Shown here: positions 46,765 through 57,849 of the stretch, piece after piece
Layout of the letters: the number at the start of each line of letters is the position of its first letter
How positions within the stretch are numbered: position 1 is the first letter of the stretch
Source: Erinaceus europaeus
Taxonomy: Eukaryota > Chordata > Mammalia > Eulipotyphla > Erinaceidae
DNA length: 64,000 bases
Direction: 5' to 3'
Assembly (NCBI RefSeq): GCF_950295315.1
Contig: NC_080172.1
Span: 78,883,118 to 78,947,117 of the forward strand
Made by a program: the position numbers and the translations under genes
Notes under the pieces: model-generated
Databases searched by the model: none
Seen by the model: only the letters and a program-made list of their open reading frames with translations
Told to the model about the DNA's origin: nothing

Positions 46765-47165
46765 TTTCGAAATAAAAGATTTTATTCAATTATCATTACA
46801 CAGCAACATTATATAGATTTTAGGTATGCATTGTTAAAAAAAATCAGTATTTGAGTCTCCTTTGTCCTGATTTAAGTTTTCTGTATTCTCCACTTCTTCC
46901 CCTTTTCCTTGTGATAACCGATAATTGGTTTTATACCCCAAAAGTTTTATTTTGTATTAAATTCATGTTTGCCTTCTGTATACACTATATTTAAAGAAAG
47001 TCACACGGTATTAGTTTATAGTTGGCTTGTTTCACTTAGCATAGTGTCCTCTAGATCCATACATGTTTCAAAAAGCATAATTCCATCCCTTTGTATAGTT
47101 GAATAGTATTCCATCTTTATTCATTCATAAGCTTATGAGTACTTTCTCACCACTTCTTAGGTAAG
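46765..47165 (-). mobile_element. Older L1 3' end, antisense
   Basis: It contains the classic antisense L1 motif GTTGAATAGTATTCCATCTT, with GGCTTGTTTCACTTAGCATA and TCTAGATCCATACATGTTTC before it. It is more diverged from the L1 at 16.8 kb than the other fragments, suggesting an older subfamily. Confidence 0.75.
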
Positions 47166-47190
47166 ATAGATAGATAGATAGATATAGATA
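47164..47190. repeat. (GATA)n microsatellite
   Basis: A short GATA run followed by ATAGATATATC. Confidence 0.8.
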
Positions 47191-47429
47191 TATCAGCTTA
47201 TATATCATTTTGAACTAGTAACTTAATATTTTGTGTGTAAGTGCCTAGAAGATAATTGGAGTACATGGAATCCTTTTTTTTTTCTTTGAGAAATCAGATG
47301 AGCTTTTTGAGTGTTTCTTTATGGTAAAGATCTATATCTAAATAATGGTAACCCATTTGAAAATATCCAGGTCTACAAATACCATATATGGAATGTCAAC
47401 ATGTTACACTGCTGCATCCAGGAACACTT

Positions 47430-47655
47430 TCTTTTTTTATTTTTATACCACTAGCATTATCATCGGGACTCAGTGCCTGAACAATAACTTCCCTTCATAT
47501 ATATATATATATATGGAGAGAGAGGGAGAGAAAAAGGAAAGCCTCTCACTGATTAAACTCCCTCCCCTATGGGTGGGGATAGGAATCTAGAACCCAGGTC
47601 TTCACACATGATAATGTGTGCACTCTGTCAGATGCACCACCACCACTCAACACCC
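47430..47655 (-). repeat. Type A SINE, antisense, diverged
   Basis: It reads ACCACTAGCATTATCATCGG, GACTCAGTGCCTGAACAATA, an (AT)n run, GAGAGAGAGGGAGAGAAAAA, GAACCCAGGTCTTCACACAT and GTCAGATGCACCACCACC. Confidence 0.65.
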
Positions 47656-47984
47656 TAACCCCCCAGAAAACTTCCCTAAATACATCTTACTTATTTAATT
47701 CAGTTCATATTTTATGGATATATTGACTTGCAAACTCTCACTCACAAAAATGTTTCAAGATTTTCTTCAATAAGTATTAGCTGTACTTTTTTCTGGCCTC
47801 TTTGTTAAGTAAGCACTAGAATGTAAAGATGACTAATATGTCACTCCTACCATCTGCAGTTACTTCTTCTCATTTTCTGGAGGCATAATGAAGGGGGAGA
47901 AATGTTGGTAGTATAAGCAAAAAAAAAAAAAAATTGTTGGCTACTCAGATTTAGATACATGCAAGAGAGTTTCTGTTTGTTTTC

Positions 47985-48130
47985 TCTCTTTTTAATTTTT
48001 GTTGCCACCTGTGGTTCACTATCTTAGAGAGGCAAAGACACCTAAGTTTCCCCCAGTGTGTTTGAGGCTGAATTTGAACGTAGGCATGTTAAAATAGGTA
48101 CACTCCCAAGAGAGCTATCTCACCAGCCCT
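47985..48130 (-). repeat. Type C SINE, antisense, diverged
   Basis: It reads CTATCTTAGAGAGGCAAAGA, TTTCCCCCAGTGTGTTTGAG and AGAGAGCTATCTCACCAGCC. The last block corresponds to the SINE head. Confidence 0.65.
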
Positions 48131-48819
48131 AAGAGATGGTTATTTAAAAGGTAGAATTTATAGAAATAGATGATTGTTCACATATGAGAGATGAAGGAGT
48201 GGGCACACTCTAAGGTGGTTCTTTGGACTTTTTCTGTTTCAGTGAGTGGGTAAATACTTCTAATATTTGCCAACAGTGACACACAAGAAATAAGCAGCTT
48301 TTAAACAACAGATATTTTAATGATATACAGTATTTAGCAATTCTCTGGAGTTCAAGCCAAAGCCTCTCCAGTGTTTTGCACATATGAGTCATGTGTTCAA
48401 TTAGTTAACCCCTGCTTTGTTGTATGCTAGGTGTATGGCTGTGGACAAGTTACATAATCTACTAAGTATTTTTTAACTGTAAAGATAATGGTACCTACTT
48501 AATATGATGATTATTTTAAAAAAAAAAAAGGATAAGATGCTACATGTAAAATACTAACCCAGTATCAGTTACATAGTAAACTTTAGTTATGTAATGATTG
48601 GTCATCTTATTACTGTCTCTGAGAAATTATATCTCTCAGCATGAAGAAAATAATTACTAATTTCCTGATAACATGAGACAACTTTTGGTAGTTGTTGACA
48701 GATCATCTCTGTGACCTAGAACACATAGAACACATAACCTTATATTTGATTTTGTGGGAACATGATATCCTGATGTGCTTTATTACTCTTCAACTTAGGT
48801 TCTAGTTTAAATCTCCATT
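48131..48819. other. Unique DNA with MIR
   Basis: A plus-strand MIR lies at 48405-48600 (GTATGGCTGTGGACAAGTTA, CTGTAAAGATAATGGTACCT, GATAAGATGCTACATGTAAA). Confidence 0.6.
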
Positions 48820-48835
48820 AGAAATGGACTCTCTG

Positions 48836-49128
48836 GGAGTCGGGCTGTAGCGCAGCGGGTTAAGCGCAGGTGGCGCAAAGCACAAGGACCGGCATAAGGA
48901 TCCCGGTTCGAACCCCGGCTCCCCACCTGCAGGGGAGTCGCTTCACAGGCGGTGAAGCAGGTCTGCAGGTGTCTATCTTTCTCTCCTCCTCTCTGTCTTC
49001 CCCTCCTCTCTCCATTTCTCTCTGTCCTATCCAACAACGATGACAACAACAATAACTACAACAATAAAACAACAAGGGCAACAAAAGGGAATAAATAAAT
49101 AAAAAGAAAATATTTTTTAAAAAAAGAA
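48836..49128 (+). repeat. Type A SINE, full length, 16-bp TSD
   Basis: This is the best-preserved type A copy: GGAGTCGGGCTGTAGCGCAG, CGGGTTAAGCGCAGGTGGCG, CGGTTCGAACCCCGGCTCCC, CACAGGCGGTGAAGCAGGTC and an AAGGGCAACAAAAGGGAATA tail. The A box, B box (GGTTCGAACCC) and CpGs are intact, indicating youth. The TSD AGAAATGGACTCTCTG is at 48820-48835 and 49129-49144. Confidence 0.95.
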
Positions 49129-49144
49129 AGAAATGGACTCTCTG

Positions 49145-49754
49145 TCCAGCCCATCCTTATTCACCTTGCTTTTTCTTCTCACATGAAATGACTATATCAG
49201 AGGGTGGCAAAATGATAGAAGGTAAATAAACAGGAAGAACGTAAGAAATAATAAGTATTGACTCTCTCTAACCTACAAATTTACAGTTTAGTATGTGTGT
49301 AAGAACAAACCTTATACTAAGTACATAATTATATGCATACTATGTGTGGGTATGCAAAAAAATGTAAATCATACCACTTTAAATGCAAATATATACATGG
49401 TCTTTTTGATTATCTGTGCTACTTTGGATGTGACCCTCAGGATAACCTTAGTTAAACTACTGCCCTAGGAGAAATTTTTTAACTAAATCACTGAGTTTTT
49501 TTTTTTTAAAGCAGTTCAGGAATGGAAAAAAGAAATATGTTTTACTGTTTATATAAGTGTGGGTTAAACCACCCACTGTGGTTCTGTAGATTATATTCCT
49601 TTTACTGCCTAGAACTATTAATTTTTATGTGTACATGTTTTCTTTCTCACCACCCTCAACCTCAGATTGCCTTTTCCTTGAAAGACAGCAATGTGTTTTA
49701 TAATCCCTCATGACACAATTTATAACACTGCAAATTGAGGTTTTTTTGTTTGTT
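49145..49754. other. Unique DNA
   Basis: Nothing recognised. Confidence 0.4.
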
Positions 49755-49978
49755 TTTTTAATGGAGGAAATGTGGTGTACTGCACCAAAGTAAAAGACTA
49801 TGGGGGGCTGGGGGCTGAGGAGTGAGTGTTCAGGTCCTAGAACATGATGGCGGAGGAGGATCTAGGGGGGATGTCAGAGTGTTGTGTGGAAAACTGAGAA
49901 ATACTACACATGTACCAACTACTGTATTTTACTGTCAACTGTAAACTATTAATCCCCCCCCAATAAAGAAAAAAAAGT
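49755..49978 (+). mobile_element. 5'-truncated L1 (3' UTR only)
   Basis: It reads GTACTGCACCAAAGTAAAAG, GAAAACTGAGAAATACTACA, CATGTACCAACTACTGTATT and CTGTAAACTATTAATCCCCC, with an A-rich end. It parallels 22940-23130. Confidence 0.85.
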
Positions 49979-50014
49979 GGACTGTCATGGGATTGATACC
50001 ATCTTATCTGTGTT

Positions 50015-50440
50015 TTTTAAATGTTTTGTTTTTTATGAGTGACTTAATATTGATTTACAAGATTATAACAGTTATAATTGTAATAGGGACATATAATCAC
50101 CATCACCGGAGTTCTGTGTCCTATCCCCTCCTTTGGGAACTTTCTTGTTGCTTATCTCTGTAGGAGTATGGACAAAATTCTTTTTGGAGTGCAGAAGGTG
50201 GATGTTCTGACTTCTGTAATTGCTTCTCCACTGGATATGGGAATTGGCAGGTTGATCCATACTCCAAACCTCTTTTTATCTTTCCCTGATGAGGTAGGGC
50301 TCAGGAGAGGTGAGATTCCAAGAACCACTGGTGAGGTCATCTGCCCAGGAAAGTCATTATGGAATCATAGTAGCATCTGGAACTTGGTGGCTGAAATGCA
50401 TTAAGGTGGGAAACAGAATAAAATGTTAAATAAATAGGAG
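50015..50440 (-). mobile_element. Family S copy, antisense
   Basis: Read on the minus strand: a TTTCAG then CCACCAAGTTCCAGATGCTA, GACCTCACCAGTGGTTCTTG, CCTGATGAGG region complement, GAAGCAATTACAGAAGTCAG and GAACTCCGGTGATGG, then an AATCAATATTAAG tail-like end. Confidence 0.75.
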
Positions 50441-50479
50441 CCACAGAGTGGGGATAGAGAGAATGAAAGTAGAGACTTT

Positions 50480-50675
50480 AGTGTAGAAGGAAGCTAGGAA
50501 CTCTTTTATAGTTCTTTTTGTGGTCTCAGGTGAATTAATGCAGTTTCCAATGGAAAGAACAGGGACAGAGAACTTTGGTGGTGGGAAAGGGGTGAAATTA
50601 TACCTGTTACCTTATAACTTTGTAAATCAATCCTACATAACTAATAAAAATTTTAAAGGAAATTAAAAAAAATAA
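50480..50675 (+). mobile_element. Family S 3' end fragment
   Basis: It reads GCAGTTTCCAATGGAAAGAA, GAACTTTGGTGGTGGGAAAG, CTTATAACTTTGTAAATCAA and TAACTAATAAAAATTTTAAA, in the opposite orientation to its neighbour at 50015-50440. Both include the 3' tail, so they are separate insertions. Confidence 0.75.
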
Positions 50676-50789
50676 GCTTTACTTCAAAACTTGTCTTCAA
50701 GAGTTCCTGCTAATGAAATCAATCATTTTGCTAAAGCATATCTTTTTTTGTTTTCTATCATCACTTGGGCTTCATAGTTCCAGGATAAC

Positions 50790-50935
50790 TTTTTTCAAAT
50801 AAAAATAGAGGGAATGATACCACAGCATTTAAACTTCCTTCAGTGCAGTGGGGACCAGGCTAACACCTTGGTCATATAAGTAACAAAGCAAGCACAGTAT
50901 TCAAGTGAGCTATCACTTGCTATCCAGCAAAAGGC
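50790..50935 (-). repeat. Type C SINE, antisense
   Basis: It reads GGGAATGATACCACAGCATT, AACTTCCTTCAGTGCAGTGG, GGACCAGGCTAACACCTTGG and GTATTCAAGTGAGCTATCAC. Confidence 0.75.
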
Positions 50936-51166
50936 AAATTTTGCAGGTGACAGACTTTTTCCTCCCCTATGAAATCATCCAGATGGTCTTAGCTAATATG
51001 TTCTTTTTGAGATATGATTGTTTTTTTCTTCCACAATGACCAGAAAATGGCTTATCTATACTATAGGTGACCCTTAAATATTGAAAGGTCTTTGCAGTTT
51101 TATCCCATAACCAGTATTCTTTCCGGTAGAAAGATGGGGTATAGGCCTATAGAAAGTAGAAAAATG

Positions 51167-51456
51167 TAGGGAGCCGGGTGGTAGCGCAGCTGGTTAAGTG
51201 CACATGGCGCAAAGTGCAGGGCCTGGCGTAAGGATCCCGCCTGGTTTGAGCCCCCAGCTCCCCACCTGCAGGGGCGTCACTTCACAGGCGGTGAAGCACG
51301 TCTGCAGGTGTCTGTCTTTCTCTCCCCCTCACTGTCTTCCCCTCCTGTCTCCATTTCTCTCTGTCCTATCCAACAACAACATCAATAATAACTACAAAAA
51401 TAAAACAACAAGGGCAACAAAAGGGAATAAATAAAAAAATATTTTTTAAAAAAGAA
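51167..51456 (+). repeat. Type A SINE, full length, 9-bp TSD
   Basis: It reads GGAGCCGGGTGGTAGCGCAG, CTGGTTAAGTGCACATGGCG, CAGGGGCGTCACTTCACAGG and AAGGGCAACAAAAGGGAATA. The TSD AGAAAAATG is at 51158-51166 and 51457-51465. Confidence 0.93.
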
Positions 51457-51465
51457 AGAAAAATG

Positions 51466-52469
51466 CTAAGCTTGATGCATTATGTAAAGGATCTTTGTTA
51501 CTTTGGAAGCACAAATCTTTATCCTCCCCTCTCCTTAGTGCTCTAAAATTCTCATTTCATCCAGAGTGTCAAATTTATCAACTGCCATACTACCTCTTCA
51601 TTCTCACATACAAGCTCAAATTCTAGGTTTGTGTACTAAAACTTGTCATTGGTTTTCGCTAAAACTTGGCATATATCATCTGCTCAAATAGTTTACAAGT
51701 TCCAGTGGGAAATGAGCAATTTACTGTTACTTGTTGTCAACACAACCCTAAAACAGATAGCTTGTACTCATGTAGCTGATTTCCTAAGAAAAGTGTTCTT
51801 TAAAGAACAGATCTGCAGTGTATGCCAAGAAGGTCCAAGGTCTCTGAGATTTGTATTGCTATGAAAATAAAATGCAAGATGATTTGAAGCAATTGTAGAT
51901 ACTTTTTAGTGACTTACAGGCACGTACTCCTGAGTTAGATTTCTGATATTATATATTCCACAGTGTGTTTGTCTATCTGTCTGTCTCTACCTTGTGAACT
52001 AAATAAGCTAAATCAAATTTTTAATTCCCTTTTTTTAAAGACTGTCTATTTCTGTCTTGGTATTTTGAGTCAAAAACCTTTTCTGGAAAAGGGCCTATTT
52101 CGATATTTAGACTTTGATGGCCGTACAGTTTTTGTCACTAATATCCAACTCTGTCATTGCAATAAAAAAGGTAGTCGAGAACTAAATGAATAGGTGTGGT
52201 TGTGTTCAAAGATATGAATGAGGAGTGTGAGAGAACAAAGTAGGAAGACCGGTAAATTTAAAAAGGGAGGTAATCAGTCTTGCTTTCTTCTCTAAACTAC
52301 CAGAGAGCACATAATATAATTTGCAATCTAACCCACAAAGGTGATCCATATTTTCCATCTATGTCCAAATTAGTGTTATGAAGCAGAAGAGCAATGAGTG
52401 GAAGGATTCAACACTTTCTTAGGCCATAATATACTAATAATCTGTTTTTTCATAATTAAGAGCAAATAG
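51466..52469. other. Unique DNA
   Basis: No gene is recognised. Open stretches at 51643-51864 and 51963-52193 have no domain features. Confidence 0.45.
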
Positions 52470-52590
52470 CAAGGTAAAGGTTTAGTTACAGAGAGCAGGA
52501 CTTGCACAAGTAGGGCCCAGAGTGTGATTCTCAGCATTGTATATGTTAAAATAGTTCTCCCCCCTCTCTCATTAAATATATAAATAAATT
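52470..52590 (+). repeat. Type D SINE, sense, diverged
   Basis: It reads GGACTTGCACAAGTAGGGCC, CAGAGTGTGATTCTCAGCAT and TAGTTCTCCCCCCTCTCTCA, with an ATTAAATATATAAATAAA tail. Confidence 0.6.
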
Positions 52591-52591
52591 T

Positions 52592-52887
52592 TTTGTAATT
52601 TTTTTTTTTTTTTGCCACCAGGGCCTTGGATGCCAGCACTACAAACCCAGCTCCTGGCAGCCACTTTTTTTTCTTTTTTAATGTATTTTTAATTGGATAG
52701 AGCAAAGAGAAATTGAGAGAAGAAAGATAGAGAGGAAGAGAGAAAGACAGTCACCTACAGACATGCTTTGCCACTTGTGAAGAGTCCCTCTTGCAGGTGG
52801 GGATGATGAGGCTGGAACCCAAATCCTTACAGGGGTCCTTGCATGTAGTACTATCTGTAAACAGGTGTGCCACCATCCAGTCCCCAA
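52592..52887 (-). repeat. Type A SINE, antisense
   Basis: It reads T15, GCCACCAGGGCCTTGGATGC, AGCTCCTGGCAGCCACTTTT, GATAGAGCAAAGAGAAATTG, ATGCTTTGCCACTTGTGAAG and AACAGGTGTGCCACCATCCA. Confidence 0.85.
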
Positions 52888-52892
52888 AAGAA

Positions 52893-54235
52893 TCTACCTT
52901 CTGGGAGTCCTGAGATTCCCAAACAGACTTGATGAGCCTAGACCTCAAATAATTCCCTCTCTCCATTGTAACCAGTCATCTCTATCAGGAATAACAAAAT
53001 AGACCCCTTTGTGGGCCCCCTAATTCCTAAATTGAGACCTTGCCCTCAACTTGGATCAACAATGGTAGAGAATGATCCATCCTCCGAAGGAAGAATGGAC
53101 AACGTACTCTACACTAAACCTGAGGAAGATGGGTCAATATTGGGGCAGCTTGGAATGTTCCTACTCATGACCACAGAATGTGAGCTCAGATCTACAGGGA
53201 TGCAGAGGTCACAGAGGGCTTCTATGCTGAATATGGGCCCCAGATCACATCAAATCTATGGGGTTTACAGTCAACAATATTTATACCCCTTTCCCATATT
53301 AGAGAGCTACTTTCCTGATTCAGCTTTCTGGTCCTTTTTCAGCCATGATGTCATCTCCCCTGACAATAATTAGGTTCCATCTGCATATCAGATTTCAGGC
53401 TCAGGGAAAAAAAAAAACAAAACAGGTATAGTCACAGGCCCTTTGGAATATAATTAAAACATGCCTACTAGCTATCTACAAAATGGAGGACCCCCCAACT
53501 CTTCGTCTGCACTATTCCAGCCTTTAGGTTCATGATTGGTCAACAACTTATTTGGCTTTATATGTTAATTCTCTTTTCAGCCACCAGGTTCCAGATGCTA
53601 GCATGATGACCAGACTTCCCTGGACAGACAACCACATTGTGTCTGATTCCCCAGAGCCCTTCCTCACTAGGGAAAGAGAGAGGCAGGCTGGGAGGATAGA
53701 TCGACCTGTTAACACCCATGTTCAGCCAGGAAACAATTACAGAAGCCAGACCTTCCACCTTCTGCATTCCACAATGACCTTGAGTCCATACTCCCAGAGG
53801 GTTAAAGAATAGGAAAGCTATCGGGAGTCTAGCAGTAGCACAGTGGGTTAAGTGCATGTGGTGCAAAGTGCAAGGCCCGGCATAAGGATGCATAAGGATC
53901 CCAGTTCTAGCCCCAGGCTCCCCAACTGCAGGGGAGTTGCTTCACAGGTGGTGAAGCAGGTCTGCAGGTGTCTATCTTTCTCTCTCCCTCCCTGTCTTCC
54001 CCTTCTCTCTCCATTTCTCTCTGTCCTATCCAACAACGATGACATTAATAACAATAATAAAACAAGGGCAACAAAAGGGAATAAATAAATAAATATTTAA
54101 AAAAACTAAAAAACATAGGAAAGCTATCAGGGGATGGGATGGGATATGGAGTTCTGGTGGTGGGAACCGTGTGGAGTTGTAACCCTCGTATCCTATGGTT
54201 TAGTCAATGTTTTCTTTTTATGAATTAAAAAAAAT
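52893..54235 (+). mobile_element. Family S copy, about 1.05 kb plus a SINE insertion
   Basis: It runs from about CTACCTTCTGGGAGTCCTGA to TTTTATGAATTAAAAAAAAT. Internal landmarks shared with other copies are CATCTCTATCAGGAATAACA, CTTTGTGGGCC, TGGAATGTTCCTACTCATGA, GGCCCCAGATCACATC, CCAGCCTTTAGGTTCATGAT, TTCTCTTTTCAG then CCACCAGGTTCCAGATGC, AGAGGGTTAAAGAATAGGAA and GAGTTCTGGTGGTGGGAACC. A type A SINE splits it at 53823. No conserved ORF is visible. Confidence 0.85.
53823..54114 (+). repeat. Type A SINE inside family S, 14-bp TSD
   Basis: It reads GGGAGTCTAGCAGTAGCACA, GTGGGTTAAGTGCATGTGGT, GTTGCTTCACAGGTGGTGAA and AAGGGCAACAAAAGGGAATA. The TSD ATAGGAAAGCTATC is at 53809-53822 and 54115-54128, and removing it restores family S. 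Confidence 0.95.
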
Positions 54236-55214
54236 AATCTATTTTATAACCTGCACAATAGGACTGCATTTCTAATGTTAATTAGACAAGCAGGTCATTA
54301 GATGTGACTCTGTTACAGAAAAATCCTTTTTTTACCTTTATTTCATGTCAGTGGAATCAGGTGGTCTCCTACCACACCTGATTACCTCTTTCGCTTTGGT
54401 AAGCAACCTTTAATCTTCTCAAACTGGGCGTGGCTCCCGCTGATTACTTTCAGAGCAAGATGAAAAAGACTGCAGCCTAATTGGTTACAAAACAAACAGA
54501 ATAAAAAAGGTGTTGGCTGATTGGTTACAAAGGCTACTAAGGCTTCCACTGGAATGTAGAAATGAGAGCCCACCACTTTTAATGGTTTTCTTTCCTCTCT
54601 TTTCATTTTTTGCCTGCATATATTTCATTTCAACTCTAATGCAGAAACCAAAAATAAGCTCCCTGCCAAGTACTATAGAAAAATCTTGCCCTGCCTTCAG
54701 AAGGAGCGGGATAGTTTGGTTTTTCTCCATTCAAATGAAATGGAGACAGCAAGCAGCCTTGCTTAAATCTATTTCAAATGTTTGCTTCAGGAGTAGGAAG
54801 AAGGGCTGAAAAGCCATGTGGTGGAGTATCATGACCTTCTGGATTAAAATGGACTTTCTGTGCATTTCCTCTGAAAACAAAGTTTTTCTTGCTCTGAGTA
54901 GCAAGACAAAAGGGCTTTGGAGTTTTATCCTTTGTTATGCACATTGGGCTTGAACATTGTAACTATTCTTCCAAAACCGGTTTTTATAAACATCTCAGGG
55001 CACTATCATCTCTATGCCACAATATGGTTAAGTGTTTGAATCCAGAAATCTCAAAATGTTTCTGAAATCTCAAAATGTTCTCTCCACTGCAATTTCACAT
55101 AGTTACTGCATCACCTTTTGTTTCTCCCTTCTTCAAAACTAAATTTTCTGTGTGTTGAACTATCTCAAGGTATTCCCACAAGTTCACAGTTTATTTTGCC
55201 TTCTCCTGTAAGTT
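54236..55214. other. Unique DNA with a promoter-like patch
   Basis: 54426-54434 is a KLF/Sp-type GGGCGTGGC. ATTGGTTACAAA (an inverted CCAAT box) occurs at 54480-54491 and again at 54520-54531. No exon can be assigned downstream. Confidence 0.45.
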
Positions 55215-55755
55215 TTAAATTTTTTATTATTTTATTTTATTTTAAAGAGAGAGAGAAAGTGAGAATGAGAGAGAAACTAGAGCACTGCTCAGCTCTGGCT
55301 TTGGGTGGGTCTAAAGATTGAATCTGGGCCCTCAGAGCCTCAAGCATAAGAGTCTTTTGCAGGGGTCGGATGGATGGTGGCGCAGTGGGTTAAGCACAAG
55401 TGGCCCAAAGCGCAAGGACCGGTGTAAGCATACCGGTTTGAGTCCCCGACTCCCCACCTGCTGGGGAGTCCCTTCACAGGCGGTGAAGCAGGTCTACAGG
55501 TGTCTGGCTTTCTCTCCCCCTCTCTGTCTTCCCCTTCTCTTTCCATTTCTCTCTGTCCTATCCAACAACGAACAACATCAACAATTGCAATAATAATAAC
55601 CACAACGAGGCTACAACAACAAGGGCAACAAAAGGGGGGAAAATGGCCTCCAGGAGCGGTGGATTCATGGTGCAGGCACCGAGCCCAGCAATAACCCTGG
55701 AGGGGAAAAAAAGTCTTTTGCATAAACACTATGCTATCTCTGCACTCCCTCGTCT
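55215..55755 (-). repeat. Type D SINE, antisense, split by a type A SINE
   Basis: The left part (55215-55361) reads ATTTTATTTTAAAGAGAGAG, ACTAGAGCACTGCTCAGCTC and GCCTCAAGCATAAGAGTC. After the inserted SINE it continues CATAAACACTATGCTATCTC. Confidence 0.8.
55362..55711 (+). repeat. Type A SINE, longest form, 11-bp TSD
   Basis: It reads GGCGCAGTGGGTTAAGCACA, CCGGTTTGAGTCCCCGACTC and AAGGGCAACAAAAGGGGGGA, then an extra 3' domain (GGCCTCCAGGAGCGGTGGAT, GGCACCGAGCCCAGCAATAA). The TSD AGTCTTTTGCA is at 55351-55361 and 55712-55722. Confidence 0.93.
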
Positions 55756-56329
55756 CTCTCTCTCTTTTTTTTTTTTTTCAGTTCTCCTCAATTCATGAAA
55801 GCAAACACCAAAGAGCTGAATTTTCTTAGGGAACAGTTAGGGTAGGAGAGGAACCATCCATCTTCCTTTTTAGTCAGAGGAGAATGGAAGAGGATTGTGT
55901 CCCAAAGCTTCCAGAACTACCTCCCACCTGAAGGACTTTTTAAACAGGTATGGTGTGAAACAGGCAGAATACTTTGTGGGAGGATATCCCCTCCCAATCC
56001 CACCCCCACAAACACACACACACAATATTGCACAGCATATAAAAACAAAAGTAAAACATTTCCCTTCACACACATGTCTGACATGTAGAGATTTTTCTCT
56101 GTGTCATTTAGCAGGTAGTAAGTCTAGACTATTTCATTTGCTGCCATATCTGACTGACTTTTCTTCAGTACTGACTCTGCTTCCAGTGCCTATTCTGGTG
56201 TTCCTATTATATTATTTTCTCATCTTGTTATTTGTATGCCTAAGACCATTTCTATCCTCTCTCATCTTGTTCATTTAATTTTTTATCTCTTCCTTATGAA
56301 TGTTAGGGAGTGGCCAGAGCACTACTTCA
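55756..56329. other. Unique DNA
   Basis: Nothing recognised beyond a short (CA)n at 56013-56024. Confidence 0.4.
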
Positions 56330-56430
56330 CTTATAATGTTTTATTTGTTTTTATTCTTTATGTGAGATACTGATTAAACTCAAGCCCTCACACAAAAGAA
56401 ATATAGCTACCTCCCGAACCTATATGGTAC
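56330..56430 (-). repeat. Type D SINE, antisense, diverged
   Basis: It reads AATGTTTTATTTGTTTTTAT-like sequence, GATTAAACTCAAGCCCTCAC and GCTACCTCCCGAACC. A second fragment of the same type lies at 56612-56685 (GGAGTAAACCAGGTGTTTCA then ACTGAGCTATATCCCT). Confidence 0.55.
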
Positions 56431-56474
56431 TTTTCTCTTTACTTCTTTTTTTTTTCTATTTTTCTTTCCTCCTC

Positions 56475-56495
56475 TCTCTCTCTCTCTCTCTCTCT

Positions 56496-56534
<39 letters not shown>

Positions 56535-56611
56535 TTGGTATTGGTAGTGGTAGTGATAGTGGCAGTGGCAGCAGCAGCAACAGAAGTAATAGTAGTAGTA
56601 ACAGTAGTAGT
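56475..56611. repeat. (CT)n then (AGT)n microsatellite
   Basis: CT run (56475-56495), then about 12 AGT units, then degenerate GGT/AGT/GCA trinucleotides to 56611. It gives rise to artefactual poly-Val and poly-Thr reading frames. Confidence 0.92.
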
Positions 56612-56685
56612 ACCAAGGAGTAAACCAGGTGTTTCATACATCCAAAGCATGCATTACAGCACTGAGCTATATCCCTTTGCTCAAA

Positions 56686-57849
56686 ATGTATGTATTCCAG
56701 AATTTATCTAATCTGCAAAACAAATCTTAAAGTTTACTTCTGCTGCCCCTTAAAAATGTCTTCTTTATAATATTCCTCCTCTTTAAAGTACTATATGGCC
56801 CTTCTTTTATGTTAAATTCATTCTTACTGGTATCTGCCCATATCTACCTTTGAAAAGAAGTCTGTCTCTTCTTACTTCTTGTCTACATACAGAAGAGTGG
56901 TGTGTCTCCCTCTTCTTCTATTCCTATTCTGGGTGAGAAAACTTTACCCAGTGCTCTAAACAGGGAAAAGAGCTACCAATATTCATAAATCTGTTTTATA
57001 ATTGCACTGCCTGTGGTGTGTTCATATGTACAAACTTTGCAACCTTAATGTGTCAGCTTTTAAAGAAAAACAAGTCTACAAAAAAGGCTCCCATATGAAC
57101 CATGGTCTACCACATTTAGATTATGCAAATCAAGGTTTACCTGTGATTTTAGTTTCCCATATTGATGAGGATCGCATAGCTTATTTTGTTGTATATGTTG
57201 TTGGTTATTTCAATGTGTTTGTGAGCTGTGAAGGCAGTTACAAAGAAAGTTCCATGCAAGAACTCAAATTGTTGTAGAGCATAAAAATACAGAGCAAATA
57301 TATACTGTCCATATTGCAAAAGCCTAGACATTTCTGACAACATTCTATAAATTCTATTACTGAAATGCATACCTCTGAATATTCTTACATTCATATACAT
57401 CACCCATGTTTAAAATCAAAAGATGGCACCATCTAAAAATGGTCTTCAGAAAGCTTCCAAATAAAATTTGTAAAAGACATAGCAAGTCTCTCATCTGGTA
57501 TTGAAGAGTTCACCTTGAAATCATGACAGACAAGCCTGGAAATTGGCACTCTTCAAGGACCCATGGGAAGATATTCGAGGATACTGCAGTCTTTTACACA
57601 GAATTAGATAGTGTCCCAAGAGTGCCAGATGGGAGTCAGCACTGACTCTGTTATGTCATTCAGCAAAAACACCAACAGGGGAGATTTTTGCCAAAATGTG
57701 GAGGCCACTGTGCATTTCTTAAGATTTTATCATGACACAGATGGTGTCCCCAGAAGCTGCACACTGAATATACTGCATAAATCCTATTAGAAAGATATCT
57801 TCTGGCAAATGTGAAAGAGACATCAGAAGCCTGTTAGTTAGGAACTAGT
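56686..57849. other. Unique DNA
   Basis: No gene is recognised. The open stretch at 57002-57277 shows no domain or conservation that I can recognise. Confidence 0.45.

Noticed and set aside
48836..48920. tRNA gene
   Set aside because: A-box and B-box-like sequences are present, but they belong to the tRNA-derived head of a type A SINE with a CT-rich body, A-tail and TSD.
50015..50675. Twin-priming inversion of one family S copy
   Set aside because: Both the antisense and sense parts include the 3' tail region, so they are two insertions rather than one inverted one.
56424..56711. Open frames with long poly-Val, poly-Thr and poly-Leu runs
   Set aside because: They are translations of the (AGT)n and (CT)n microsatellites.
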